Assembly: GCA_022772525.1 (NCBI GenBank)
Contig: JALFAD010000014.1
Span: forward strand, 1 to 34,764
Reading direction: 5' to 3'
DNA: 34,764 bases
Source: Clostridiales bacterium
Lineage (GTDB): Bacteria > Bacillota > Clostridia > Oscillospirales > Oscillospiraceae
How positions within the stretch are numbered: the stretch's first letter is position 1; every line of letters begins with the position of its first letter. The notes below the pieces were generated by a model. That model did not search any database. It saw nothing but the letters and a program-made list of their open reading frames with translations, and was not told the DNA's origin. The translations under genes were made by a program, and so were the position numbers. Positions 28,517 through 34,764 of this stretch are shown here, in pieces.

Positions 28517-29734
28517 TCAGCGGATGTATGCAAGGGGGTTAACGTAAGTACCGGCATAGGAAATGCCGAAGTGCAGATGGGGGCCGGTGGACAGGCCGGT
28601 GCTGCCCACATAGCCGATGAGCTGTCCGGCGGAGACGGTCTGTCCCGCGGAGACAACATAGTGGGTCATGTGCATATAAATGGAAGAAAAGCCATCCAGA
28701 TGGTTGATGCTGACATAGTTGCCCGCGCCGCCGGCCTGATAGGCCGTCCTTGTGACCTTGCCAGCCCGGGTGGCATAGATGGGCGTGCCCTGAGCACAGG
28801 ACATATCAATGCCATTGTGCATTCGCTGGGTCTTCAGAATGGGGTGGGTCCGCATGCCGAAGGGGCTGGTCAGCTTCCAGCCGGACACCGGGGTGATCCA
28901 GGTGGCATCCGAGGGCGGATTCTCGCCCTGAAGAGCCAGCTTTGCCAGATATTCATCATATTTGGCTTCCTTCAGTTCCTTTTCCTTGGCGGCGATCTCC
29001 TGCATCAGGTCTTCCTGAAGCTCCTCGGACTCCGCCATCAGGATTTCATATTCCTCCGACTTTGCTTCCAGCTCCCGGAGGACGCCGTCGGATTCCGTCC
29101 GCTTCTCCTGCAGGGCCGCTTCATCGGCTGCCAGCTGAACCCGGACCTCCTCCAGCTGCCCCTTTTCCGATTCCAGATTCATCTGGGTGGCGGTGACAAT
29201 ATCCGCCGCGATGCGCATTTCCTCAATGCGCTTCCGGTCGGAGGCGTTGATCTCCTCCACCATGTTGATGCGGTCCAGGAGGTCCGTGAAGCTGTTGGCC
29301 TCGAAGATGACCTGCCAGTAGGTCAGCCTGCCCTGTTCCTCCATGACCCGAACCCGTTCCCGGTGTTCCTCACTGAGCTTGCGCAGATCCTCCTGGGCAG
29401 TGTCCAGCTCTTCCTGAGTGTCCGCGATCAGCTGACTGTAGGCAGCAATTTGTTCATTGGTGGTATCCACCTTGCTGTTCAGAAGGGTGATTTCCTGATC
29501 GATGGCGCTTTTCTGCTCCACAATGCTCTTCATATCGTTGTAGTTGGCATTGTACTGGCTTTGAACGGCATTGATCTGCTTCTGAATCTCCGCGTTTTTG
29601 GCTTCCAGCGTGTCAATCTCCTTCTGTATCTCCGCAGAGGACGCCGCATGGGCCTCCGCCGGAAACAGGCTGATGGTCAGCGCCGCAGTCAAAAGCAGGG
29701 ACAGCAGGTTTGCTGCAAATCTGTGTGTACGCAT
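28517..29734 (-). CDS. Coiled-coil M23 peptidoglycan hydrolase (FtsEX effector candidate 2)
   Basis: This is a 405-residue secreted paralogue of the neighbouring M23 protein. A signal peptide (about 1-30, ending AEAHA) is followed by coiled coils (about 31-265) with the shared segment WQVIFEANSFTDLLDRINMV, then a LytM domain with zinc ligands H and D in MHNGIDMSC and HLH in GPHLHFGI. It lacks the longer Gly/Ser linker of its paralogue. The start is taken at the ATG at 29734, with AAGGA ten bases upstream. It is the first hydrolase gene after ftsX and so the likeliest direct partner of FtsX, whose extracellular loop recruits coiled-coil hydrolases such as PcsB and CwlO. Confidence 0.9.
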   Translation of the reverse strand: MRTHRFAANLLSLLLTAALTISLFPAEAHAASSAEIQKEIDTLEAKNAEIQKQINAVQSQYNANYNDMKSIVEQKSAIDQEITLLNSKVDTTNEQIAAYSQLIADTQEELDTAQEDLRKLSEEHRERVRVMEEQGRLTYWQVIFEANSFTDLLDRINMVEEINASDRKRIEEMRIAADIVTATQMNLESEKGQLEEVRVQLAADEAALQEKRTESDGVLRELEAKSEEYEILMAESEELQEDLMQEIAAKEKELKEAKYDEYLAKLALQGENPPSDATWITPVSGWKLTSPFGMRTHPILKTQRMHNGIDMSCAQGTPIYATRAGKVTRTAYQAGGAGNYVSINHLDGFSSIYMHMTHYVVSAGQTVSAGQLIGYVGSTGLSTGPHLHFGISYAGTYVNPLAYIR

Positions 29735-29796
29735 AAAAAGTGGTTCCTTAAGCAAGATTTCTGTCTGAGCCGGTTCGGCTCCACCCGAAAGTGTAT

Positions 29797-30684
29797 TTAT
29801 ACATTCATAAACTTACGGATGGACGTCCAGCTGCCCACGATGCCGACAAACATACCGGCTGCGGCAAAGACGATCACCATGGGAATCAGCAGTTCCTGGA
29901 AGGGAACAAAGTTGAACAGCTGCAGGGCATCCACCGCGGCGATTTTCTGAATCAGCGCGTCGTAACCCACCCACTCCAGGCCGAAGGCCAGAATGGCGCC
30001 CATCATGCCCAGCGTAAAGCCCTCCACCACGAAGGGCAGGCGGATGAAACCGTTGGTGGCGCCCACCATCTTCATGATGGCAATTTCGTCCTTGCGGTCG
30101 TACATGGCCAGCTTAACCGTGTTGGAAATAATCAGCAGAGACACAATCAGCAGCACCGCGATGACCGCAGCGGACACCATGTGCAGCACGTTCTGAATGG
30201 TGGTAAAGCCCTCTGCCAGCTCATAGGCCGCGTTGGTCTTCGCCACGCCGGGCAACTGCTTGAGCTGGGCGTCCGTCTCCTTCATCTTGGTGTTGTCCTC
30301 AAGGGTCACCACATAGCGGTGGCGCAGGTCGCTGGCCTGCACGCCGCTGAAAGCACTGTCGCCGTCATGATCGGCGATAAAGTCCTTCAGAGCCTCCTCC
30401 CGGGAGACGAAGGTCGCCTGAAGCACGTTGTCAAGAAGGTTAATTTTGGTTCCGATGCTCCTTGCCTCGGCATCGGACAGGTCCGCGTCTATGTAGACAA
30501 GGATTTCACTGGTCTGATTCAGCTCCTGCACCATCTCGTCCAGATTGTAAGCCAGCGCGGAGAAGCTGCCCACGATGACCAGACACGCCACCGTCACACA
30601 CACAGCGGCAAAGGACATAAATCCATGAAGAAAGATGCCGCGGAAGCCTTCCTTCAGCAGATATCCGAGATTATTCAGCTTCAT
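29797..30684 (-). CDS. ftsX: FtsX, permease-like subunit of the division ABC complex
   Basis: The 295-residue product has four membrane helices: one near residues 20-42, then three in the C-terminal half. A large extracellular loop (about 45-165) lies between helices 1 and 2, where hydrolases dock. Cell-division FtsX motifs include NNLGYLLKEGFRGIF near the start and KDEIAIMKMVGATNGFIRLPF in the cytoplasmic loop. The start is the ATG at 30684 after GAGGAGG, which lies inside the end of ftsE (14-bp overlap). It does not transport; with FtsE it couples ATP hydrolysis to activation of wall hydrolases. Confidence 0.94.
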   Translation of the reverse strand: MKLNNLGYLLKEGFRGIFLHGFMSFAAVCVTVACLVIVGSFSALAYNLDEMVQELNQTSEILVYIDADLSDAEARSIGTKINLLDNVLQATFVSREEALKDFIADHDGDSAFSGVQASDLRHRYVVTLEDNTKMKETDAQLKQLPGVAKTNAAYELAEGFTTIQNVLHMVSAAVIAVLLIVSLLIISNTVKLAMYDRKDEIAIMKMVGATNGFIRLPFVVEGFTLGMMGAILAFGLEWVGYDALIQKIAAVDALQLFNFVPFQELLIPMVIVFAAAGMFVGIVGSWTSIRKFMNV

Positions 30685-31360
30685 CTGTCTCTTCCTCCTC
30701 AGTTCCGTCGCTGACAACCAGACCATCGTTGATGCTGATAACCCGCTTGTTAAACAGCTCCACCAGATTCTGGTCGTGGGTAACCACCAGCATGGTGGTG
30801 CCCAGGTTGTTGATCTCCTGCAGCAGCGCCATGATTTCGAAGGAGCGTTCCGGGTCCAGATTACCGGTGGGCTCGTCGGCGATAATGGTGGAGGGGTTGT
30901 TCACCAGCGCACGGGCAATGGCCAGTCTCTGCTGCTCGCCGCCGGACATCTCATGGGGATGGCGGTTCATTTTGCTCTCCAGGCCAACCAGCTCCAGCAC
31001 ATAGGGCACGCGATCCTTGATTTCCTTCTCCCGCGCGCCCACAACCCGCATGGCGAAGGCCACGTTCTCGTAGACCGTCATCTTGTCGATCAGGCGGTAG
31101 TCCTGAAACACAACGCCGACGGTACGGCGCAGGTAGGGAATCTCCCGCTTGCGAATCCGCTCCAGAGAGTAACCGTTGACATGGACGGTGCCGGAGGTAG
31201 GCTTCAGCTCGCCGGTAATCAGCTTGATGATGGTGGACTTGCCGGAACCGGAGGGTCCGATGAGGAAGCAGAATTCCCCGTCCTCGATCTGCATGGAAAC
31301 GCCGTTCAGCGCTTTATTTCCCTGTTCGTAGGATTTTACCACATTGTTAAAATCAATCAT
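30671..31360 (-). CDS. ftsE: FtsE, ATPase subunit of the division ABC complex
   Basis: The 229-residue ABC ATPase has the P-loop GPSGSGKS (35-42), signature MSGGEQQRLAIARAL, and Walker B TIIADEPTGNLDP. The YRLIDKMTVYENVAFAM Q-loop segment is characteristic of FtsE. It is the first gene of the leftward operon ftsE-ftsX-M23-M23-S41, preceded by a consensus promoter. Acidic extra residues at the C-terminus (EEEETDEAE) overlap the ftsX start. Confidence 0.95.
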   Translation of the reverse strand: MIDFNNVVKSYEQGNKALNGVSMQIEDGEFCFLIGPSGSGKSTIIKLITGELKPTSGTVHVNGYSLERIRKREIPYLRRTVGVVFQDYRLIDKMTVYENVAFAMRVVGAREKEIKDRVPYVLELVGLESKMNRHPHEMSGGEQQRLAIARALVNNPSTIIADEPTGNLDPERSFEIMALLQEINNLGTTMLVVTHDQNLVELFNKRVISINDGLVVSDGTEEEETDEAE

Positions 31361-31422
31361 ATGTATAATCTCCTGTATTCAGGCAGCCCCGGGCGCACCC
31401 GAGTCTGCTCGCATGTAACCGA

Positions 31423-31451
31423 ATTGTAACACATTGTGGAACTGTTGTCAA
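31423..31451 (-). promoter_or_regulatory. Promoter of the ftsEX operon
   Basis: Read leftward, TTGACA (31451-31446) and TACAAT (31428-31423) are 17 bp apart, about 63 bases before the ftsE start. Between 31452 and 31569 I see only AT-rich sequence and a C-run. Confidence 0.87.
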
Positions 31452-31561
31452 TGACTAACCGTCATTTTTGACTTCTGTCCGCAAGAATTCACAAATAATC
31501 CATAGTTTCGACACAGGAAAATTGGAAATTTCCGGGCGTTATGGAAACCACTTCCCCCCCC

Positions 31562-31590
31562 AAAAAAACGGAGCCGCAGACCGCGGCTCC
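31562..31590 (-). terminator. Terminator belonging to the CdaR/PucR-like gene
   Basis: GGAGCCGC (31570-31577) pairs with GCGGCTCC (31583-31590), followed leftward by a run of seven T (31568-31562). It is 282 bp after the stop of the regulator gene; the gap is mostly filled by the multi-hairpin repeat at 31655-31866. Confidence 0.85.
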
Positions 31591-31654
31591 ATAAAATATT
31601 TGGAAGAATGCTTATCGGCATAACCCGACAAATCGGAAGATGCAGGGGCAAATG

Positions 31655-31866
31655 GCTTCCCCCGGGGGGAAGCTGTCAGCGCAGCTGACTGATGAGGAAC
31701 TGGGGCGGCTGCACTTCAATTTTTGGAAAAGTTGGTACTTTTTCCAAGCTGAAATGCTATTCCAAGTTCAAACTCTGTTAAAACAGGAAAGCTGTCTGCC
31801 CGCATTCCTCATCCGCCCCCTGCGGGGGCACCTTCCCCCCGGGGGAAGGCATTAGCGCGCCAAATT
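31655..31866. repeat. Multi-hairpin interspersed repeat, copy 1
   Basis: In order: hairpin CTTCCCCC/GGGGGGAAG (31655-31673); hairpin GTCAGC-gca-GCTGAC (31675-31689); GATGAGGAA (31691-31699), which pairs far across with TTCCTCATC (31805-31813); a central hairpin (31723-31732 with 31737-31747); hairpin GCCCCC-tgc-GGGGGC (31815-31829); hairpin CCTTCCCC/GGGGAAGG (about 31831-31849); and a tail ending CCAAATT. The same order of parts recurs at 34612-34764. It ends 6 bases from the stop of the regulator gene and separates that gene from its terminator. Confidence 0.82.
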
Positions 31867-31871
31867 CCAAT

Positions 31872-32960
31872 TCACCGGTTCTCCCGGGAAGCCAGGTACT
31901 GGCGAACCATCAGCGCGACCCGGAAAACAATGGCGTGGTCGAACTGACGCAGGTCAAGGCCCGTCAGCTTGCGGATCTTTTCCAGACGGTACACCAGAGT
32001 GTTCCGGTGGACGAACAGCTTCCGGGAGGTCTCGGACACGTTCAGGCTGTTCTCAAAGAACTTGTTGATGGTGAACAGGGTTTCCTGATCCAGAGAATCC
32101 AGTGAATTCTTCTTGAAAACTTCCTTCAGGAAAATTTCGCACAGGGTGGTAGGCAGCTGGTAGATAAGACGCCCGATGCCCAGATTCTCATAGTGCATGA
32201 TGCTCTTCTCGGTGTCAAAGACCTTGCCCACCTCGATGGCGGTCTGTGCCTCCTTGTAGGAATCCGCCAGCTCCCGCAGATGCTCCGCCACGGTGCCGAT
32301 GCCGATGATGGTCTTGATGCGAAGCTCGTTCTTCAGCGTCTCCTCCATGCTCTGAGCAACCTTTTCCATGTCCTCGGCGGTGACGTTGCCGCTGACCTGC
32401 TTGACCACCGCCACGTCTGTCTCATTGATGGACAGGACAAAATCCTGCATCTTGTCCGGGAACATGGCAGTCAGCACGTCCACCGTTGCCACGTCGCTGT
32501 GGCCCACCTGTCGGATCAGGAACACCGCCCTGGGCGCATCCGTGGCAAAGTGCAGCTCCTTGGCCCGGATGTAAATGTCGCCGGGCAGGATGTTGTCCAT
32601 GATAATATTCTTGACAAAGGTGCCCCGGTCGTGCTTTTCCTCATAGAAGGTCTTGGCGTCGTTCAGGGCGATGAAGGCCATCTGGCAGAAGCTCCTCGCC
32701 GTCTCGTCATCGCCGGAGCAGAACACGGCATACTCAAAGTAGTTGGAGCTGCCCATGATGGCCTTGAAGCTCTTCTGCGCAAAGGTGACGATGCTGTCGG
32801 AGGCGTTGCCGACCTTCAGCGCCGCATCCGCCCAGCGCTCGCCGAGCATGGTCATATCGGTGCAGGAGATCACGCAGCCCTCCGTGTCGATGACACCGAA
32901 AACGCGGTCGGAAATATCCCTCAGCTGGACGATGACGCTCTGAAAAACACTATTGGACAT
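31872..32960 (-). CDS. CdaR/PucR-family transcriptional regulator
   Basis: The 362-residue regulator has a GAF- or CdaR-like sensor part in the first half and a GGDEF-like middle region of the CdaR type. A C-terminal PucR helix-turn-helix contains FVHRNTLVYRLEKIRKLTGLDLR (motif given as FVHRNTLVYRLEKI plus the following helix). Such proteins control sugar-acid, purine or amino-acid use genes in response to a small ligand. No metabolic gene is adjacent, so the target is unknown. The start is the ATG at 32960 after GGAG; a longer reading to 32990 lies in the leader. It is transcribed alone from a clear promoter. Confidence 0.85.
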   Translation of the reverse strand: MSNSVFQSVIVQLRDISDRVFGVIDTEGCVISCTDMTMLGERWADAALKVGNASDSIVTFAQKSFKAIMGSSNYFEYAVFCSGDDETARSFCQMAFIALNDAKTFYEEKHDRGTFVKNIIMDNILPGDIYIRAKELHFATDAPRAVFLIRQVGHSDVATVDVLTAMFPDKMQDFVLSINETDVAVVKQVSGNVTAEDMEKVAQSMEETLKNELRIKTIIGIGTVAEHLRELADSYKEAQTAIEVGKVFDTEKSIMHYENLGIGRLIYQLPTTLCEIFLKEVFKKNSLDSLDQETLFTINKFFENSLNVSETSRKLFVHRNTLVYRLEKIRKLTGLDLRQFDHAIVFRVALMVRQYLASRENR

Positions 32961-33017
32961 CTTTCTGTCACTCCTTAGTATCTTGCACAAATGCGCATTT
33001 CACAAAATCGTACTGTT

Positions 33018-33046
33018 ATTATACACAGCTTTTGCGCACATTGCAA
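33018..33046 (-). promoter_or_regulatory. Promoter of the CdaR/PucR-like gene
   Basis: Read leftward, TTGCAA (33046-33041) and TATAAT (33023-33018) are 17 bp apart, 58 bases before the start codon. A second TATAAT in a GGTATAATACC palindrome (about 33092-33102) is an alternative upstream start. Confidence 0.75.
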
Positions 33047-33170
33047 GTACCTTTTGACATTTTACTGCAAAATCTATTCGTTTTTTTAGGTATTATACCA
33101 ACTACTGCCAAATCCTGCCAGCCATGCAGGCCAAAACCACCAGCAAATTGACCGCCGCCGGGCATCCGGC

Positions 33171-33881
33171 CTACAAATACGATTGGCTCTCCAGCGCCAG
33201 AAGCTCCTCCGGCAGCAGCTCCCGGGCCTGGCCTCTGGGAAGGCCCTCCAGAGAAAGCGGCCCCTCCTGCCGCCGCTCGAGATAGGTCACGGTCATATTC
33301 CGGGCGGCCATCATCCGCCGCACCTGATGGTATTTTCCCTCGCAGACGGTAATCAGGCTCTCCCCCGGCCCCAGCGGCTGCAAAACCGCCGGGAGGCACA
33401 CGGTTCCGTCCCCCAGGGTCAGCCCCTCCGCAAACGCGGTCACGTCCGCCGTCCCTGCCTGTCCCGCGTGCCGGGCGTAGTAGACCTTGGGCACCGCCTG
33501 CTTCGGGGAAATCAGCCGATGAAGGAGTCTCCCATCGTTGGTAAACAGCAGCAGCCCCTCGGTGTCCTTATCCAGCCGCCCCACGGGCTTTAAGTCCAGA
33601 TGCGCCCACTGCTTTGGAAGCAGCTCCATCACCGTTTTCTGCCGGGCATCCTCTGTAGCGGTCACAAAGCCCGTCGGTTTGTTCAGCATGACCACAAGGC
33701 GGCGTTTGCCGCCAAGGGCTTCCCCGTCCAGTGCGACCGTCTGAATTTGGGGGTCAATTTTTCGGCTTCCGTCCTTTTCCACAGCGCCGTCCACCATTAC
33801 CCGGCCCGCTTTCAGGATCGCCTTTACCTGCGAGCGGGTGCCCGCGCCGCTGTCGCACAGAAATTTGTCCAATCTGTCCAT
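33171..33881 (-). CDS. rsuA: 16S rRNA pseudouridine synthase, RsuA family
   Basis: This is a 236-residue enzyme of the RsuA/RluB/E/F family. An S4 RNA-binding domain (1-55, RLDKFLCDSGAGTRSQVK) precedes the synthase core, with catalytic D104 in GRLDKDTEGLLLFTND and the later KYHQVRRMM motif. The S4 domain and length fit RsuA, which modifies uridine 516 of 16S rRNA in E. coli. The paralogues RluE and RluF modify 23S rRNA and are not fully excluded. It is divergent from the DUF4830-like gene, with 69 bp between them. No strong terminator is visible after it; GC-rich hairpins are at about 33120-33170. Confidence 0.92.
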   Translation of the reverse strand: MDRLDKFLCDSGAGTRSQVKAILKAGRVMVDGAVEKDGSRKIDPQIQTVALDGEALGGKRRLVVMLNKPTGFVTATEDARQKTVMELLPKQWAHLDLKPVGRLDKDTEGLLLFTNDGRLLHRLISPKQAVPKVYYARHAGQAGTADVTAFAEGLTLGDGTVCLPAVLQPLGPGESLITVCEGKYHQVRRMMAARNMTVTYLERRQEGPLSLEGLPRGQARELLPEELLALESQSYL

Positions 33882-33950
33882 GGTTCCTCCGTTCTATCTC
33901 CCAGGAACCCTTCATAGGCTTTAGCACACAGCATACCGGGAGGGATCATT

Positions 33951-34493
33951 ATGATGGTTATGACCGCGAAGGTCAATCTGAAAAAAGTACTGCTGGCTCT
34001 GGCGGCGGTGGCAGCTCTGATTCTGGCGCTGATCGCCCTGCTGGGCGGGAACAAAAGCGCCCAGACCTCCGCCCCCGCCGCTTCCAGCAACGACGCGCGG
34101 GTGAAGTTTCTCACGGACTTCGGCTGGGAAGTCACCACTTCTCCGGTGGAGTCCAGTCAGGTAAAAATTCCCAGTGAAAGCAGTCCGGTGTTTGAGCGGT
34201 ACAACAATCTGCAAAAAAGTCAGGGATACGACCTGAGCAAATTCGCCGGCAAAAAGGTCATGCGCTACGTCTACAAGGTTGGCAACTACCCCGGGGCCAC
34301 AGAGCCGGTGTACGCCACGCTGCTGATCTACAAAAACGAAATCATCGGCGGAGACGTGACGGATTCCGCGCCGAACGGGCAGATTCGGGGCTTCAAAATG
34401 CCGGAAAAGACCGTAAAATCCACCACGCCCTCTACCCCGCCCTCGGTTTCCACCATGCCCACGGAATCCTCCCTGCCGGCAACCGCCCGGTAG
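33951..34493 (+). CDS. DUF4830-like single-pass membrane protein
   Basis: This 180-residue protein has an N-terminal membrane helix (about 11-31) and an Ala/Ser linker. A compact domain follows (about 48-150) with RVKFLTDFGWEV, ERYNNLQKSQGYDLSKFAGK, YVYKVGNYPG and YATLLIYKNEIIGGDV. These segments fit the DUF4830 family of Clostridia, of unknown function. The last 30 residues are a low-complexity Ser/Thr/Pro tail, likely disordered and outside the membrane with the domain. The start ATG at 33951 follows GGGAGGG; the second ATG three bases later is also possible. It is transcribed alone. Confidence 0.82.
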   Translation: MMVMTAKVNLKKVLLALAAVAALILALIALLGGNKSAQTSAPAASSNDARVKFLTDFGWEVTTSPVESSQVKIPSESSPVFERYNNLQKSQGYDLSKFAGKKVMRYVYKVGNYPGATEPVYATLLIYKNEIIGGDVTDSAPNGQIRGFKMPEKTVKSTTPSTPPSVSTMPTESSLPATAR

Positions 34494-34611
34494 GCCGCAG
34501 GGCGGCCAGCCAATGCGTGCAAAGGCTGGTGTGGTGTCGGTACACCATTGGGCTATGCTCGGTATCGTTTTCTGGTGCTGCTAATTAACAATATTGCGCT
34601 TTCGCTAACTA

Positions 34612-34764
34612 AGCTTCCCCCTGGGGGGGAAGCTGGCAGAAATCTTTGATTTCTGACTGATGAGGGGAAAACAGGCCAATTCTTCTTCCGGGAGACCCCT
34701 CATCCGTCACGGCTTACGCCGTGCCACCTTCCCCCGAAGGGGGAAGGTCTTAATCCGCTAAATT
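34612..34764. repeat. Multi-hairpin interspersed repeat, copy 2
   Basis: The layout is the same as at 31655-31866: hairpin AGCTTCCCCC/GGGGGGAAGCT (34612-34634); hairpin CAGAAATC-ttt-GATTTCTG (34637-34655); GATGAGGGG (34659-34667), pairing with CCCCTCATC (34696-34704); hairpin CACGGC-ttac-GCCGTG (34708-34723); hairpin CCTTCCCCC-gaa-GGGGGAAGG (34727-34747); and a tail ending CTAAATT at the window edge. The outer hairpins match copy 1, while the inner ones differ in sequence but pair perfectly in each copy. The 34494-34611 stretch before it contains no gene; a small hairpin TGGTGT-cggt-ACACCA sits near 34536-34553. Confidence 0.82.

Noticed and set aside
28295..29950. A 551-codon open frame on the + strand.
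   Set aside because: It is antisense to the two coiled-coil M23 hydrolase genes, whose repeated Glu/Lys/Gln codons create long open frames on the other strand.
1..34764. tRNA or rRNA genes, in particular as an integration target near 4640-5280 or 19156-19422.
   Set aside because: I found no cloverleaf with a TTCGA-type arm and acceptor stem in any intergenic region, and no rRNA-like sequence.

Overview
The window reads as a chromosomal segment of an anaerobic, probably gut-associated, low-G+C Gram-positive relative (class Clostridia, most likely Oscillospirales). The basis is strong AGGAGG-type ribosome binding sites, sigma-A promoters (TTGACA / 17 bp / TATAAT), an ftsEX operon with coiled-coil M23 hydrolases, and mobile-element proteins (TnpV, small DUF6462-like proteins) typical of that group. 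No rRNA or tRNA gene and no CRISPR array was found.

Layout. (1) 1-4638: part of a mobile or integrated element, with a leftward replication module (small partial ORF, D5/P4-type SF3 helicase, CHC2 zinc-finger primase fragment) and a rightward pair (zinc-knuckle protein, sigma-70-like protein). The two modules are separated by a divergent intergenic region with direct repeats. (2) 4639-5283: a gene-free region packed with inverted repeats, including five ~35-bp units whose stems vary in sequence yet stay self-complementary. (3) 5284-17663: a carbohydrate locus, all leftward, in three transcription units: lyxose/mannose isomerase plus fructokinase; a ROK repressor followed by a binding-protein/histidine-kinase/response-regulator system with an orphan solute-binding lipoprotein; and a HAD phosphatase with a ChvE/MmsAB-type monosaccharide ABC transporter. 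(4) 17980-19350: a small mobile-element remnant (two DUF6462-like proteins, TnpV and an unknown) with no recombinase. (5) 19423-23077: greA-lysS and an sdpRI-like operon whose promoter is bracketed by two matching palindromes. (6) 23147-25805: larE-larB-larC for the nickel-pincer cofactor, without larA. (7) 25825-31360: the leftward operon ftsE-ftsX-M23-M23-S41 protease, with a ~190-bp fold-back sequence before the protease gene. (8) 31640-34764: a CdaR/PucR-type regulator, an RsuA-type pseudouridine synthase and a DUF4830-like protein, with two copies of a multi-hairpin interspersed repeat.

How the genes work together. The carbohydrate locus probably senses a monosaccharide outside the cell (membrane-anchored binding protein plus kinase), imports it through the ChvE-like transporter, isomerises it (mannose to fructose or lyxose to xylulose) and phosphorylates fructose, with local repression by the ROK protein. 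FtsEX probably gates the two M23 hydrolases at the septum. The LarBCE enzymes make a cofactor for an enzyme encoded elsewhere. The least explained parts are the non-coding ones: the hairpin array at 4639-5262, the 190-bp fold-back at 26991-27180 and the two interspersed multi-hairpin repeats.
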